A stretch of DNA of 42,165 bases from Nitrosomonas sp. (GTDB taxonomy: Bacteria > Pseudomonadota > Gammaproteobacteria > Burkholderiales > Nitrosomonadaceae): the NCBI GenBank assembly GCA_021774075.1, contig JAJFJK010000185.1:1-42165 (forward strand). The letters are read 5' to 3'. Under the pieces are notes generated by a model. That model searched no databases and was not told the origin of the DNA. It saw only the letters and a list, made by a program, of their open reading frames with translations. Shown here in pieces: positions 15,131-23,807 of this stretch. How positions within the stretch are numbered: position 1 is the first letter of the stretch; every line of letters starts with the position of its first letter. Position numbers and translations under genes: made by a program.

Positions 15131-15574
15131 CTAGTCTTGTAAGTGAACCGCGAGTACATCACATTCCGCATGGTATAAAACGCCCTTGGCTGTTGAGCCC
15201 ATCAAAACAGCAAGTCCATGGCGGCCATGTGAGCCAACAACAATCAAATCAATGTTTTCGTCAGATGCAAGCTGGGTGATTTCGTGCTGCGGTTCTCCCC
15301 ATACTAATCTGCGCCGCGCCGCATCAATATTGAGTTGATCGCAGATTTGCTTAAATTTGTCTTTTTCAATTTCCAACAATTCATTGGTGAGATCTGTGGT
15401 GTCGAGAGGGATCACCATGCCATACGGTGTGTCCGGCATTGGAATATTGTCCAGTACATGAATAACGCTTAATTGCGCATTAAATTGTTCCACCAGTTGT
15501 TTTGCTTTCAGAGCAACTTCCATGCCGTAATCTGAGAAGTCAATTGCGACCAGTATATTTTGATATTGATTCAT
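15131..15574 (-). CDS. Universal stress protein (UspA family)
   Basis: This 147-aa cytoplasmic protein has the single-domain Usp fold. It starts with the strand ILVAIDFSD and ends with the nucleotide-binding signature VVGSHGRHGLAVLMGSTAKGV (G-2x-G-9x-G-S/T), placing it in the ATP-binding MJ0577-like group. TAAGGAAAAG precedes its ATG. It lies 17 bp after the AIM24-family gene and probably shares a transcript with it. The precise stress response cannot be read from sequence. Confidence 0.9.
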   Translation of the reverse strand: MNQYQNILVAIDFSDYGMEVALKAKQLVEQFNAQLSVIHVLDNIPMPDTPYGMVIPLDTTDLTNELLEIEKDKFKQICDQLNIDAARRRLVWGEPQHEITQLASDENIDLIVVGSHGRHGLAVLMGSTAKGVLYHAECDVLAVHLQD

Positions 15575-15591
15575 AATCTTTTCCTTAAATT

Positions 15592-16326
15592 CTAATCCTC
15601 ACCCTGCGTGCTGTTTGCGGAATGGTGCGCCACTCTCTCAGCCAAGCGGGAAAAAGGCATACTTTGTATCCATACGGATCCGGTTCCAGTGAGCGTGGCC
15701 AGAAACAGTCCTTCGCCGCCAAACAACATACTTTTTAGTCCGCCACTCATTGCAATGCTGTAATCAATATCGCCGCTAAAACCAACCAGACAGCCGGTGT
15801 CCAGACGCAGTGTAGTGTCATTGAGTGTTTTTTTGATAACCGTTCCGCCAGCGTGCATAAACGCCATGCCATCGCCTCTTAAACGTTGCAGAATGAAGCC
15901 TTCTCCACCAAAAAAACCGGCCCCCAGCTTTTTGTGAAATGCAATATCGACTTGTGTGCCGAGTGCAGCCGCTAAAAAAGCATCTTTCTGGCAAATAACC
16001 TCTTCGCCCAAATCAGCTAAATTCAACGCAATCACAGAGCCAGGATAGGGTGCTGCAAATGCGACATGGCGTTTTTGCTTGCCTTCATTCGTAAAATGCG
16101 TGAGAAAAACGGATTCGCCGGTCAGCATACGTTTGCCAAGGCCAAATAATTTTCCCATCACGCCGCTATCTGAGCCATCGCCCATTTTTGTTTCAAAGCA
16201 AATGTCCTGTTCGAGATAGGTCATGGCGCCTGCTTCAGCGATAACAGCTTCATCTGCATCCAACGCGATTTCAACCATTTGAATATCATGACCAATAATT
16301 TTGTAATCGACTTTATGACAGCGCAT
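15592..16326 (-). CDS. AIM24/TIGR00266-family protein
   Basis: The 244-aa product belongs to the AIM24-type family, built from glycine-rich beta repeats. Landmarks are [22 protein letters not shown] near residue 31, [24 protein letters not shown] near the middle and [21 protein letters not shown] near the C-terminus, each broken here by family-typical Gly pairs. The bacterial function is not established, and the yeast relative is mitochondrial. GAGGATAAAAAC before the ATG gives a usable ribosome binding site. It is followed closely by the universal stress protein gene, suggesting an operon. Confidence 0.85.
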   Translation of the reverse strand: MRCHKVDYKIIGHDIQMVEIALDADEAVIAEAGAMTYLEQDICFETKMGDGSDSGVMGKLFGLGKRMLTGESVFLTHFTNEGKQKRHVAFAAPYPGSVIALNLADLGEEVICQKDAFLAAALGTQVDIAFHKKLGAGFFGGEGFILQRLRGDGMAFMHAGGTVIKKTLNDTTLRLDTGCLVGFSGDIDYSIAMSGGLKSMLFGGEGLFLATLTGTGSVWIQSMPFSRLAERVAHHSANSTQGED

Positions 16327-16394
16327 GTTTTTATCCTCGTGTAGTGATAATCCTGCACAACAGTATAACTATAGCATCTCAAATCGGCGCTTCT

Positions 16395-17264
16395 CTAAAA
16401 TCTTTCTTTGCGCACATACTGAGACAGGAAATCAGCAATACGTTGTTCATATGCTTTACCTGCATAAGTATGCATATTAAAGTGCCCGGCACCGGAAATT
16501 ATCCATAAATCTTTAGGTTCTCTGGCAGCCGCAAATAAGCGTTCAGTTTCCGGTAACGTGGTATGCGCATCACTGGTACCGGATATGAGTAGTAATGGTG
16601 AATTAATGTCGTTGATTCGATTGATAGGACTTAACTCGTCGACTGGTGTATCCAGATAGAAAGACAGTTGGGATAGTAACAGTGGCAAAAGTACTGTACC
16701 ATTTTTACCAAAATGGAGCTTCAGGCGGTTTTCGACAGCTTCTTCGATGGTTGGGTGTAATGATTCCAGAATGATCGCGTCGAGATTTAAACGCTGTTTT
16801 GTCAATACAATGGCTGCAGCACCCAGTGAAACACCAATAGCGCCAATGGGTTGATTGGGAAATGTTGTGCGCAGAAAGGCAACGGCGGCTTCTATACTTT
16901 CAGATTCACGCAGCCCAAAAGTGATACGTTTTCCGGCGGTTTCACCATGTGCATACAAGTCAATTAACAGCACACTATAGCCTTGGTTATTCAGAAACCT
17001 GGCCCGGCTCAACATTTCAAGGCGATTGCTGCGCATTGAGTGTGCCAATAAAACGACACCACCATTACGTTCTCCATACGCCAGCCAGCCATGTATATCA
17101 GACCCGTTTGCGGCGGTAATTTGTACGGCTTCAACGGGGAAATCAGTTGACAGTGTACCCACAGCACTAGGTGCAGGGCCTGTTACTAGGGCGCCTATGG
17201 CAAAGGCGCAGACGATGATCACTAACGTGAAAGCAAGAAATTGAATGAGTAAGCGGCGAGGCAT
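16395..17264 (-). CDS. Membrane-anchored alpha/beta hydrolase
   Basis: This 289-aa protein has an N-terminal hydrophobic helix (LIQFLAFTLVIIVCAFAIGALV), so it is either anchored with its domain in the periplasm or exported. The alpha/beta-hydrolase core shows the nucleophile elbow GVSLGAA (Ser), an Asp in ISGTSDAHT and the final His in GAGHFNMH. Together these make a complete triad. The oxyanion region VVLLAHSMRSNR is also typical. The fold covers lipases, esterases and thioesterases, and the substrate cannot be told from sequence. It is 68 bp upstream of the AIM24-family gene on the same strand. Confidence 0.85.
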   Translation of the reverse strand: MPRRLLIQFLAFTLVIIVCAFAIGALVTGPAPSAVGTLSTDFPVEAVQITAANGSDIHGWLAYGERNGGVVLLAHSMRSNRLEMLSRARFLNNQGYSVLLIDLYAHGETAGKRITFGLRESESIEAAVAFLRTTFPNQPIGAIGVSLGAAAIVLTKQRLNLDAIILESLHPTIEEAVENRLKLHFGKNGTVLLPLLLSQLSFYLDTPVDELSPINRINDINSPLLLISGTSDAHTTLPETERLFAAAREPKDLWIISGAGHFNMHTYAGKAYEQRIADFLSQYVRKERF

Positions 17265-17486
17265 GATTGCGATAAATTATTTTAATTTTTGGTAATAAAG
17301 ATGTTTTGTTGATAACTATATTTGATCAATAAAGAATAAATGTGATGTAATATCATAATGCGAAAAATAAACGCTGTGTTGTTTGTCTATTAGGTTTTTC
17401 CATATCAAGAATTAAGAATAATGGAGAAGCACCGATTTATGTCAGCATAAAAATTTCTGGATTGAATTTTTTTGGGAGGTTATCGG

Positions 17487-17873
17487 GTGGAAAAACTGAG
17501 TCGAATTCTATATGTTGAAGATGAGCCGGATATCCAGATGGTTGCACAGCTTGCTCTTGAGACAATGGGTGGGTTTACCATTGAAGCTTGTAATTCCGGC
17601 GGTGAAGCATTACAAAAAGCTAGGACATTTGCGCCGCAGCTTATTTTGCTGGATGTAATGATGCCAAGTATGGATGGCCCCACAACACTCAAACAACTTC
17701 AAGCGCTGCCTCAGACAGCGTCAACTCCTGCAATATTTATGACTGCGAAAGTACAACCGGAAGAAGTTGAACATTATAAATCCTTAGGCGCGATTAATGT
17801 TATCGCCAAACCATTTGATCCTATGACATTAGCTGCACAAATCGAAGAAAGTTGGGAGCGTTATCATGATTAA
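17487..17873 (+). CDS. Single-domain response regulator (CheY-like)
   Basis: This receiver-only protein is 128 aa. It has the acidic pocket VEDE at 10-13, phospho-acceptor Asp56 in LILLDVMMP, a Thr in FMTAK and Lys in IAKPFDP. There is no output domain, so it relays phosphate or binds a partner protein. I start it at GTG 17487, eight bases after a strong GGGAGG. The frame extends to a TTG at 17472, which would place the ribosome binding site inside the gene. Its end overlaps the following Hpt-REC-REC-GGDEF gene by 8 bp, so the two are translationally coupled and probably work together. Confidence 0.88.
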   Translation: MEKLSRILYVEDEPDIQMVAQLALETMGGFTIEACNSGGEALQKARTFAPQLILLDVMMPSMDGPTTLKQLQALPQTASTPAIFMTAKVQPEEVEHYKSLGAINVIAKPFDPMTLAAQIEESWERYHD

Positions 17874-19527
17874 TTCAACCGCTGAGTTTCAAGAAAAGAT
17901 GCGCCTGCTGGCGGTTTCATTTGCAGAAAAACTACCGGAAAAAGTTGCAGAGATTGACGTATCTTGGAAGCAACTCCAGGGTGAATGGGAGACGCCGACG
18001 TTACAGACATTACATCGGTTGGTTCATGGTTTGACGGGTTCTGGTAAAACATTTGGTTTTCCGAATCTGAGCATCGTGGCGCGTGCATTGGAGCAAACAT
18101 TAAAGGGTTTGTTGCAAGAGAGTTTGATTGCAGATGAGCAACAAAAAACTGAAATACAACAATATATCCTTGAATTGCAGACCATCGCAAACGATGCCAA
18201 TCAAGAATTTAATCCTAAAACCATTGAGGTTCCAAGTAAAGATAGTCTATATAACTTACAGGCACATATTTCCAAGAAGATTTTTGTGGTCGATGATGAT
18301 GTTGAAGCCGCCGATGAGCTTGTTTTACAACTGAGTTACTATGGTTATGATGTGGAAGCTTTTCATCAGTTGGGAGAGTTTCGCAAAGCGATTGAGAAAT
18401 TACCCAATGCCATTGTTCTGATGCATGTTGAATTTCCTGAAGATAATATGGCCGGAATTAAGGCTATGGGTGAAATTCAGAAAAATAGAGAATGGCCGAT
18501 ACAGGTTATTTTTATTTCGGCGCATGACGATTTGGATCTTAGACTGGGTGCTGTTTGTGCAGGCAGTATTGCTTATCTCACAAAGCCAATTAATTCCTCC
18601 GAATTAATTGATCAACTGGATGCGTTAACGTCGCCACAGGAGCAGGAATCATTTCGTGTGCTGATTGTCGACGATAGCCAGACGGTGCTGAGCTACCATG
18701 AGGCGATACTGGAACAGGCGGGTATGACCGTTAAAACTGTTCTCGACCCCATGGAAGTGATGGAAGTATTGCTTGAATTTGCGCCGGATATTGTGTTGAT
18801 GGATGTCTATATGCCCGGTTGTAGCGGCATAGAACTAGCAAAAGTGATTCGTCAATTGGGCAGCTTTGTGAGTATTCCGATTGTTTATCTTTCTTCTGAA
18901 AGTGATTTTAATACGCAGTTAGAAGCCATGAGTCTGGCGGGTGATGATTTCCTGGTCAAACCCATCGCACCCCACCAACTGGTGTCAGCAGTAACCTTGC
19001 GTGTGCGTCGTGCGAATTTGTTGCGTTCTTTTATGGTGTGTGATGGCTTGACCGGTTTATACAATCATTCTGCAATTAAGGAGCAGTTGGGGCGTGAAAT
19101 AGTACGGGCTGCGAGATTAAGTACGCCGTTATCATTTGCTATGCTGGATATAGATTTCTTTAAGAAGGTTAATGATACTTACGGCCACTCCGCTGGTGAT
19201 CGGGTTATTAAAAGTCTGTCGAGATTGCTAAAACAACGTTTACGTGGGACAGACATAGTCGGGCGTTATGGCGGGGAGGAATTTGCCATCATTATGACCG
19301 ATACAGATGCGCCTGCGGCATCTCGGGTACTGGATGAAATACGTAATGTTTTTTCGCGTTTATTCCATGTCAGTGAAGATAAAGAATTCTCAGTTACTTT
19401 TAGCTGTGGTGTTGCTGATCGTGCCCATTTTCCAGATGCGAAAAGTATTAGCGAAGCTGCGGATAAGGCACTGTATCAGGCTAAAAAGAAAGGCCGCAAT
19501 CAGGTGGTCATCATAGATTCTGATTAA
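17866..19527 (+). CDS. Hpt-REC-REC-GGDEF diguanylate cyclase
   Basis: This 553-aa protein makes cyclic di-GMP from two GTP under phosphorelay control. The N-terminal Hpt domain has the phosphorylatable His54 in LVHGLTGSG. REC1 (about 137-255) keeps VDDD and the TKP lysine but has His187 where the phospho-acceptor Asp belongs (VLMHVEFP). REC2 (about 263-385) is intact, with VDDS, Asp313 in VLMDVYMP and VKP. The GGDEF domain (about 393-550) has GGEEF at 469-473 and an RxxD inhibitory site (RGTD, 460-463) five residues before it, so product feedback is expected. It overlaps the upstream receiver gene, whose protein could exchange phosphate with the Hpt domain. Confidence 0.93.
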   Translation: MINSTAEFQEKMRLLAVSFAEKLPEKVAEIDVSWKQLQGEWETPTLQTLHRLVHGLTGSGKTFGFPNLSIVARALEQTLKGLLQESLIADEQQKTEIQQYILELQTIANDANQEFNPKTIEVPSKDSLYNLQAHISKKIFVVDDDVEAADELVLQLSYYGYDVEAFHQLGEFRKAIEKLPNAIVLMHVEFPEDNMAGIKAMGEIQKNREWPIQVIFISAHDDLDLRLGAVCAGSIAYLTKPINSSELIDQLDALTSPQEQESFRVLIVDDSQTVLSYHEAILEQAGMTVKTVLDPMEVMEVLLEFAPDIVLMDVYMPGCSGIELAKVIRQLGSFVSIPIVYLSSESDFNTQLEAMSLAGDDFLVKPIAPHQLVSAVTLRVRRANLLRSFMVCDGLTGLYNHSAIKEQLGREIVRAARLSTPLSFAMLDIDFFKKVNDTYGHSAGDRVIKSLSRLLKQRLRGTDIVGRYGGEEFAIIMTDTDAPAASRVLDEIRNVFSRLFHVSEDKEFSVTFSCGVADRAHFPDAKSISEAADKALYQAKKKGRNQVVIIDSD

Positions 19528-19556
19528 GAAATCAAGGCGCCGTCTTTAATAAGTTT

Positions 19557-19594
19557 AGGGCGCTTCTAAAAATCTGGATTTTAAGAGGTGCCCT
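19557..19594. terminator. Minimal 38-bp copy of repeat family A between convergent genes
   Basis: Both family A termini (AGGGCGCTTCTAAAAATC and its inverted partner ending AGAGGTGCCCT) are joined with the centre deleted, leaving a compact hairpin. Its right end touches the stop codon of the RimK-like ligase gene (19595-19597). Its left end is 29 bp after the diguanylate cyclase stop. A stem of this length flanked by T-rich DNA could terminate both convergent transcripts. Confidence 0.7.
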
Positions 19595-20599
19595 TTATTT
19601 CTTGGTGCGGTCAGTGGCTCGTGTGCGATGTTTTCGCGGTGGCAGCATTCTTAATGTGGTTGAAAAATTTTCCTTGCAAAAGTCAGCGCGTGCTTGAGGG
19701 TCAGGTGTAAGATTGCTGAGCGCCTCGATAACAGCAACGCGTGGCAATAAACCAGCGCAATTGGCCACTTGAATAGCAAGTCCTGGGCGTGCGTTGAGTT
19801 CAATAATCATTGGCCCTTGATCTCTGTCCAGGACAATATCAACGCCCAGATAACCGAGTCCGGTCATCTCATAGCAGGCAGCAGCCAGGGGTAATAATTT
19901 ATCCCAATGCGGAATAGTTAGTTCAGAAAATATTTTTCTTGTGTCTGGATGCCGTGACACTGGGTTGCCAAATTGAACAGCGTGTAAGGCGGCGCCAGTT
20001 CCAATATCAATGCCAACACCCACTGCACCCTGGTGAAGATTGGCTTTGCCATCTGATGTGTGTGTGGTGAGTCTCAGCATAGCCATGATGGGATAGCCTT
20101 TTAGCACAATAATACGCAGATCAGGGATGCCTTCATAACTGTAATCCGAGAAGACCGGATCAAGTTGAATGAGTGATTCAATCATGACTGCATCTGGTTT
20201 TCCACCTAAGCTATGTAAACCACTTAGAATATTCGACACATGTCGTTCAATATTATGTAATCGCAGCGCAGCGCCACTGGGTTTGTAGTAGAAGTTGTGG
20301 TCATGCTCGGAAATGACCAGAATGCCTTTGCCGCCACTGCCTGCTACGGGTTTGATGACAAATTGCTCATGTGGTTCGAGCATTTCCTTGAGTTGTTTGA
20401 CATCATGCTGAAAACGTAAGGTGCCAAGTAGTTGTGGCACATTGATGCCTGCTTCCTGTGCCAACAGTTTTGTTTTTAGTTTGTCATCAACAAGCGGATA
20501 TAAGTGACGTGGATTATATTTAGAGACCAAACCAAAATTTCTTTGGTTCATGCCAATGATGCCAAAGCTTCTTAGCTTCTTAACGCTTGCCAGTATCAT
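19595..20599 (-). CDS. RimK-like ATP-grasp alpha-L-glutamate ligase homologue (RloC type)
   Basis: This is an ATP-grasp enzyme of the RimK-related alpha-L-glutamate ligase-like family, 334 aa from the preferred start. Landmarks are NPRHLYPLVDDKLKTK, the ATP-binding loop PVAGSGGKGILVI, PDLRIIVLKGYP and the metal-binding EINARPGLAIQ-type motif (IIELNARPGLAIQ). The open frame begins at 20662. ATG 20599 gives the family-like N-terminus MILASVKKLRSFGI and overlaps the upstream gene by 20 bp, indicating coupling. The set of retropepsin-like protein, transglutaminase-like 7TM protein and RimK-like ligase matches the osmotic-stress rlo operon type described in Pseudomonas. The substrate is not known to me. 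Confidence 0.82.
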   Translation of the reverse strand: MILASVKKLRSFGIIGMNQRNFGLVSKYNPRHLYPLVDDKLKTKLLAQEAGINVPQLLGTLRFQHDVKQLKEMLEPHEQFVIKPVAGSGGKGILVISEHDHNFYYKPSGAALRLHNIERHVSNILSGLHSLGGKPDAVMIESLIQLDPVFSDYSYEGIPDLRIIVLKGYPIMAMLRLTTHTSDGKANLHQGAVGVGIDIGTGAALHAVQFGNPVSRHPDTRKIFSELTIPHWDKLLPLAAACYEMTGLGYLGVDIVLDRDQGPMIIELNARPGLAIQVANCAGLLPRVAVIEALSNLTPDPQARADFCKENFSTTLRMLPPRKHRTRATDRTKK

Positions 20600-22127
20600 T
20601 GCGTCGTTCCAATGAATGAAAACGATATAACTCAGATAAGCGATAGCCTGTGTATTGGCCAAGAATAAGAATAAGCGCTAAATTAACCAGCATTAATTCT
20701 GGGAAATTAAAGGTGAGATATTCTACAATTCGGTTGGTCATAAACAGATAAGCAATGACAGCTGTCAACAAGCTGCCGGCACCCTGGATGAGCACCTCTC
20801 TTGGGCCATCTTCTTCCCATAGTACAGACATGCGCTCGATGGTCCACGCCAGGATAATCATAGGGAAGAAGGTCACAACCATTGCCTGACTTAGTCCCAG
20901 TTTATGACTGATAATGCTAATGCTGGCCATAATGGCAATAACCACAATAATTACCGCCGAGATGCGCGCAACAAATAGCAAATTGAGTCGGGAAAGATAC
21001 GATCGAATAAATAGGCCGGTGCTCACCACAGTCAGGAACATAATGATGCCGGTGATCAGCGTTGTTTGAATCAGTGCCAATGCAATCAAAATAGGCATGA
21101 ATGTACCAGACGTTCGGATGCCCACGATGAGTCGCATAAGAACGACGATTAAAGCACCAATTGGCAGCAATAGAATCATTTTGAATGCATTTTGCTGCTC
21201 AATCGGCAAACTGTAAATAGAGAAATCTATAAGACCGGCTTGCTTGTTCATGCTGCTACGCACGACCAGGTTTCTTGTTGACTGTACATTTCTAATAATA
21301 GAAAAAGAAACCCTTGAATTGATACCGCCAACAACATCCAGTAGTGATTGGCCACCACGTTGCCACATTAAGAAATTTTCTGGCTTGCCACTATTTCCAC
21401 TATCCTGATCAAATAATAACCACTGATGCCCATCATGCACTTCAATAAAATTGGTTAAAGATTGTCGCCGCCTTCCATCTTCTAAATAAAGTCCCCGCAC
21501 CACGCGCGCACTGATACCTTCCATTGCCAGTAAGTTAACGATCAAGTTGGTTTTGTAATCACTGTCAGCATGGTCATTAAGCAGTAAACGTTGGTTTTGA
21601 CTCGGCGAGGTCGAGTTTAATGTGTTGATTAATTCACGTGCGAAGATTTCAGCATTGGCTGATTTCGCGCGAACTTGCTCCAGCAGTGTCAAAGCAGCAG
21701 TTTTGAATACTTCATCAAACTCAGGTTGTTTCGGTGCAGGCGGTAGGTCGGACGGGGGCGAGTCAGTTACCCAATCATTTTCATACAGACTTAAGCGGTA
21801 ATAGGTTGTCTGAGCGCCGCTTGCTTCTCTTTTGCTCCATTGCGCGCGTCGACCAGTTGGCAAGCTTAGTTCGCTGAATCCATAATCTGGAGAGGCAAAG
21901 TCCTCTTCCATGAACGTTAAGTAAGGTGCTCTAGGCGGTAGCGCAAAGGAAACAGTGGTCGGGTCACCTTGTGCTAGAAAATCAATTTTTGCTTCGATTG
22001 TCCAGACAAATGTTTTGTCATCCGGTAATAATGGAAACCCCAGTATCAGGTGCTTATACAGAATCAGCCCTATGCCGATACTTAGTATGAGGAGAACGAC
22101 AAAATAGAGTCTGATCTTTGTCTGCAT
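20580..22127 (-). CDS. Inactive transglutaminase-like 7TM membrane protein (RloB type)
   Basis: This 515-aa membrane protein starts with one transmembrane helix (YFVVLLILSIGIGLILYKHL). A periplasmic region of about 250 residues with a transglutaminase-like fold follows (LIVNLLAMEGISARVVRGLYL, FIEVHDGHQWLLFDQDSG). Then come about seven hydrophobic helices from MILLLPIGALIVVLMRLI onward to LVNLALILILG. The usual catalytic Cys of transglutaminases is not visible, matching the Pfam description of an inactive transglutaminase fused to seven helices. It overlaps both neighbours (1 bp with the retropepsin-like gene, 20 bp with the ligase), so the three form one translationally coupled operon. Confidence 0.85.
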   Translation of the reverse strand: MQTKIRLYFVVLLILSIGIGLILYKHLILGFPLLPDDKTFVWTIEAKIDFLAQGDPTTVSFALPPRAPYLTFMEEDFASPDYGFSELSLPTGRRAQWSKREASGAQTTYYRLSLYENDWVTDSPPSDLPPAPKQPEFDEVFKTAALTLLEQVRAKSANAEIFARELINTLNSTSPSQNQRLLLNDHADSDYKTNLIVNLLAMEGISARVVRGLYLEDGRRRQSLTNFIEVHDGHQWLLFDQDSGNSGKPENFLMWQRGGQSLLDVVGGINSRVSFSIIRNVQSTRNLVVRSSMNKQAGLIDFSIYSLPIEQQNAFKMILLLPIGALIVVLMRLIVGIRTSGTFMPILIALALIQTTLITGIIMFLTVVSTGLFIRSYLSRLNLLFVARISAVIIVVIAIMASISIISHKLGLSQAMVVTFFPMIILAWTIERMSVLWEEDGPREVLIQGAGSLLTAVIAYLFMTNRIVEYLTFNFPELMLVNLALILILGQYTGYRLSELYRFHSLERRNDTGKR

Positions 22128-22939
22128 TATTCACTGTCCGGATTGAATTTAGGTACGGTATATGCTTTGCTGACATCGACTACCGCGAGATCGCGTAAAA
22201 AATTTCGTCCAATCAGGACTTGTTGTTTAAATTTAGTGCGATCGACCAACGTAAAATTAACGCGCTCATCAATGTTAGCCAATACGACGCGCATTCTCAC
22301 AATCGGGCGTCTTAGGGATTTACGATTATTCACTTCCTTGATACGGACATAGCCGCGTATGCGTCGTGTCAATTCAATTTTTTCGCCAGTTGTGGGGTCA
22401 AGGATGCTAAATCTGATATAGGGTTGACCGTCGCGCTCAAATTCAACCATGTCCAGGGCGTTTAATGAAGAAGTTTGCGCGCCGGTGTCTATCCTTGCAC
22501 TAAAATTTTTTCCTGACGGTTCAAGGTAAACATGTTCCAGTTCACCCAGTATCGTTCTATTGTTTCTGGGGCTTGCATTATTATTATTATTGTTATTGCT
22601 TGGCTGGGCTGAGTTTACGGTGGTTTTTTTCTGATTTCGTGCATTTGCCAGCGCTTCGGATACGGCCGCTTTATCAATACTTTGTTGCGCCTTCTCATTT
22701 TCTAAAATATTTTTTTGTTTTACTACTTCGGCAAATAAAGTAATAAGATCTGCTTCTCTGATTGAGACCGCCGCTTCATGGGCCGTGAGTTTATCTGCTC
22801 GTTTGCTTATCGCTGCGCGTTTCTTTTCCAGTTTTTCCTGTTGTGCGAGACAAGCTTCATCTGGTTGCACGTTGTCTACGGTTTTACAACTGGCAAGCAT
22901 CAATAGGCCGATGACGAGAAGAAAGCTGTTACGAATCAT
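22127..22939 (-). CDS. Retropepsin-like aspartic protease lipoprotein (RloA type)
   Basis: The product is about 270 aa. It begins with a lipoprotein signal (FLLVIGLLMLASC, lipid-carrying Cys at about residue 18), then a charged coiled-coil region, a run of seven Asn, and a C-terminal domain of the family annotated as ATP-dependent zinc protease or retropepsin-like. This domain has the aspartic-protease triad ARIDTGAQTSSLNA (Asp about 151) and the closing strand VLIGRNFLRDLAVVDVSKAY. The open frame extends to 22999. I prefer ATG 22939 because it places the lipobox correctly, though its ribosome binding site is weak. It is the first gene of the coupled rlo-like operon. The Asn codon run is a trinucleotide repeat that could vary in length. 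Confidence 0.82.
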   Translation of the reverse strand: MIRNSFLLVIGLLMLASCKTVDNVQPDEACLAQQEKLEKKRAAISKRADKLTAHEAAVSIREADLITLFAEVVKQKNILENEKAQQSIDKAAVSEALANARNQKKTTVNSAQPSNNNNNNNASPRNNRTILGELEHVYLEPSGKNFSARIDTGAQTSSLNALDMVEFERDGQPYIRFSILDPTTGEKIELTRRIRGYVRIKEVNNRKSLRRPIVRMRVVLANIDERVNFTLVDRTKFKQQVLIGRNFLRDLAVVDVSKAYTVPKFNPDSE

Positions 22940-23097
22940 GTTTGACAAAAGCAGGTGGTTTTTTCCCATAAAAGGTAACGTTTTTATAAATCTAAGCATT
23001 GAACATTTTACAAAGAGATAATTGGTAATGTCTCATAGGGTAACAAATATTAAAATGACGCGGTAAATTGATTGGTACTTATTTGTTACAGTTCAAT

Positions 23098-23496
23098 CTA
23101 TTTTAAATTGATGGTTAAGGTTTGACTGTTATATGAACAGATCGAGCGGTGGATTTCCTTACAGTGTGACGTAATGGTGATTTGATAACGACCTGGCGTC
23201 AGGTTCTTGGTGTCAAATACAAATTCAAAGTGCCCTTGTTGATCCGTATGTTGCGACTCATCAATAATGACTGCGTCGTCAGATTGGGAGATTTTAAAGT
23301 TGATCAAAACATTGGCAGTCGGTTGTTGGTTATATTCTGCCCAGCCATTGAAGATGGCTTTTTCTCCAAGTGCATATTCGGTTTTTGGTTTAACAAGAAT
23401 TGGCTTGGATATATGTGTGGCAAATGAATTTTTAACAGCACCGCATAAAAATAAAGTCAGCAAAAATAAAAAAACAAAATTTCTTTTTATTAACAT
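23098..23496 (-). CDS. Small secreted Ig-like beta-sandwich protein
   Basis: The 132-aa product has a signal peptide (FVFLFLLTLFLCGAVKNSFA) followed by one domain with macroglobulin- or Ig-like strand motifs: YALGEKAIFNGWAEYNQQP, a hydrophobic-alternating centre, DQQGHFEFVFDTKNLTPGRY and a closing strand QTLTINLK. Such domains usually mediate binding in the periplasm or on the surface. Three Cys near the C-terminus could form a disulphide. I do not know a specific function. It lies about 100 bp upstream of the rlo-like operon on the same strand and may or may not be co-transcribed. Confidence 0.68.
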   Translation of the reverse strand: MLIKRNFVFLFLLTLFLCGAVKNSFATHISKPILVKPKTEYALGEKAIFNGWAEYNQQPTANVLINFKISQSDDAVIIDESQHTDQQGHFEFVFDTKNLTPGRYQITITSHCKEIHRSICSYNSQTLTINLK

Positions 23497-23664
23497 GAAA
23501 AAGCCTGTAATAAACGTATTTGAGAGAGAAAATCGAAGGGCAGTTGGTTCCCGAACTACAGAGCAGCGCCACCTTACCCGAACAAAGTATCCGTATCGTG
23601 GAAATATAACAGGTGTCGTGTGACAAAGCCAGGGAACTGCTGATTATTCATTGTTCTAAGCTTG

Positions 23665-23807
23665 AGGGTGCTTCTAAAAATTCAGAGTTCGTCCAAATGC
23701 AAGGCGCGGAAAAAATTTTGCAGCGCAGCATATGTTTGATATGACAGCAAGAAATTTTTTTCGCAACGCAGCAGTTGGGATGAAATCTGGATTTTTAGAG
23801 GCGCCCT
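23665..23807. repeat. Repeat family A, complete inverted copy (143 bp)
   Basis: This copy is in the opposite orientation to that at 13161: it starts AGGGTGCTTCTAAAAATTCA and ends TTTTTAGAGGCGCCCT. The internal words match the reverse complement of the other copy (for example GCAGTTGGGATGAAATC). Its right end overlaps or directly abuts the lpdA stop codon at 23807-23809. Confidence 0.85.

Noticed and set aside
23182-23623. Plus-strand frames opposite the small Ig-like protein
   Set aside because: They are antisense frames without signal or family; the minus-strand gene has a signal peptide.
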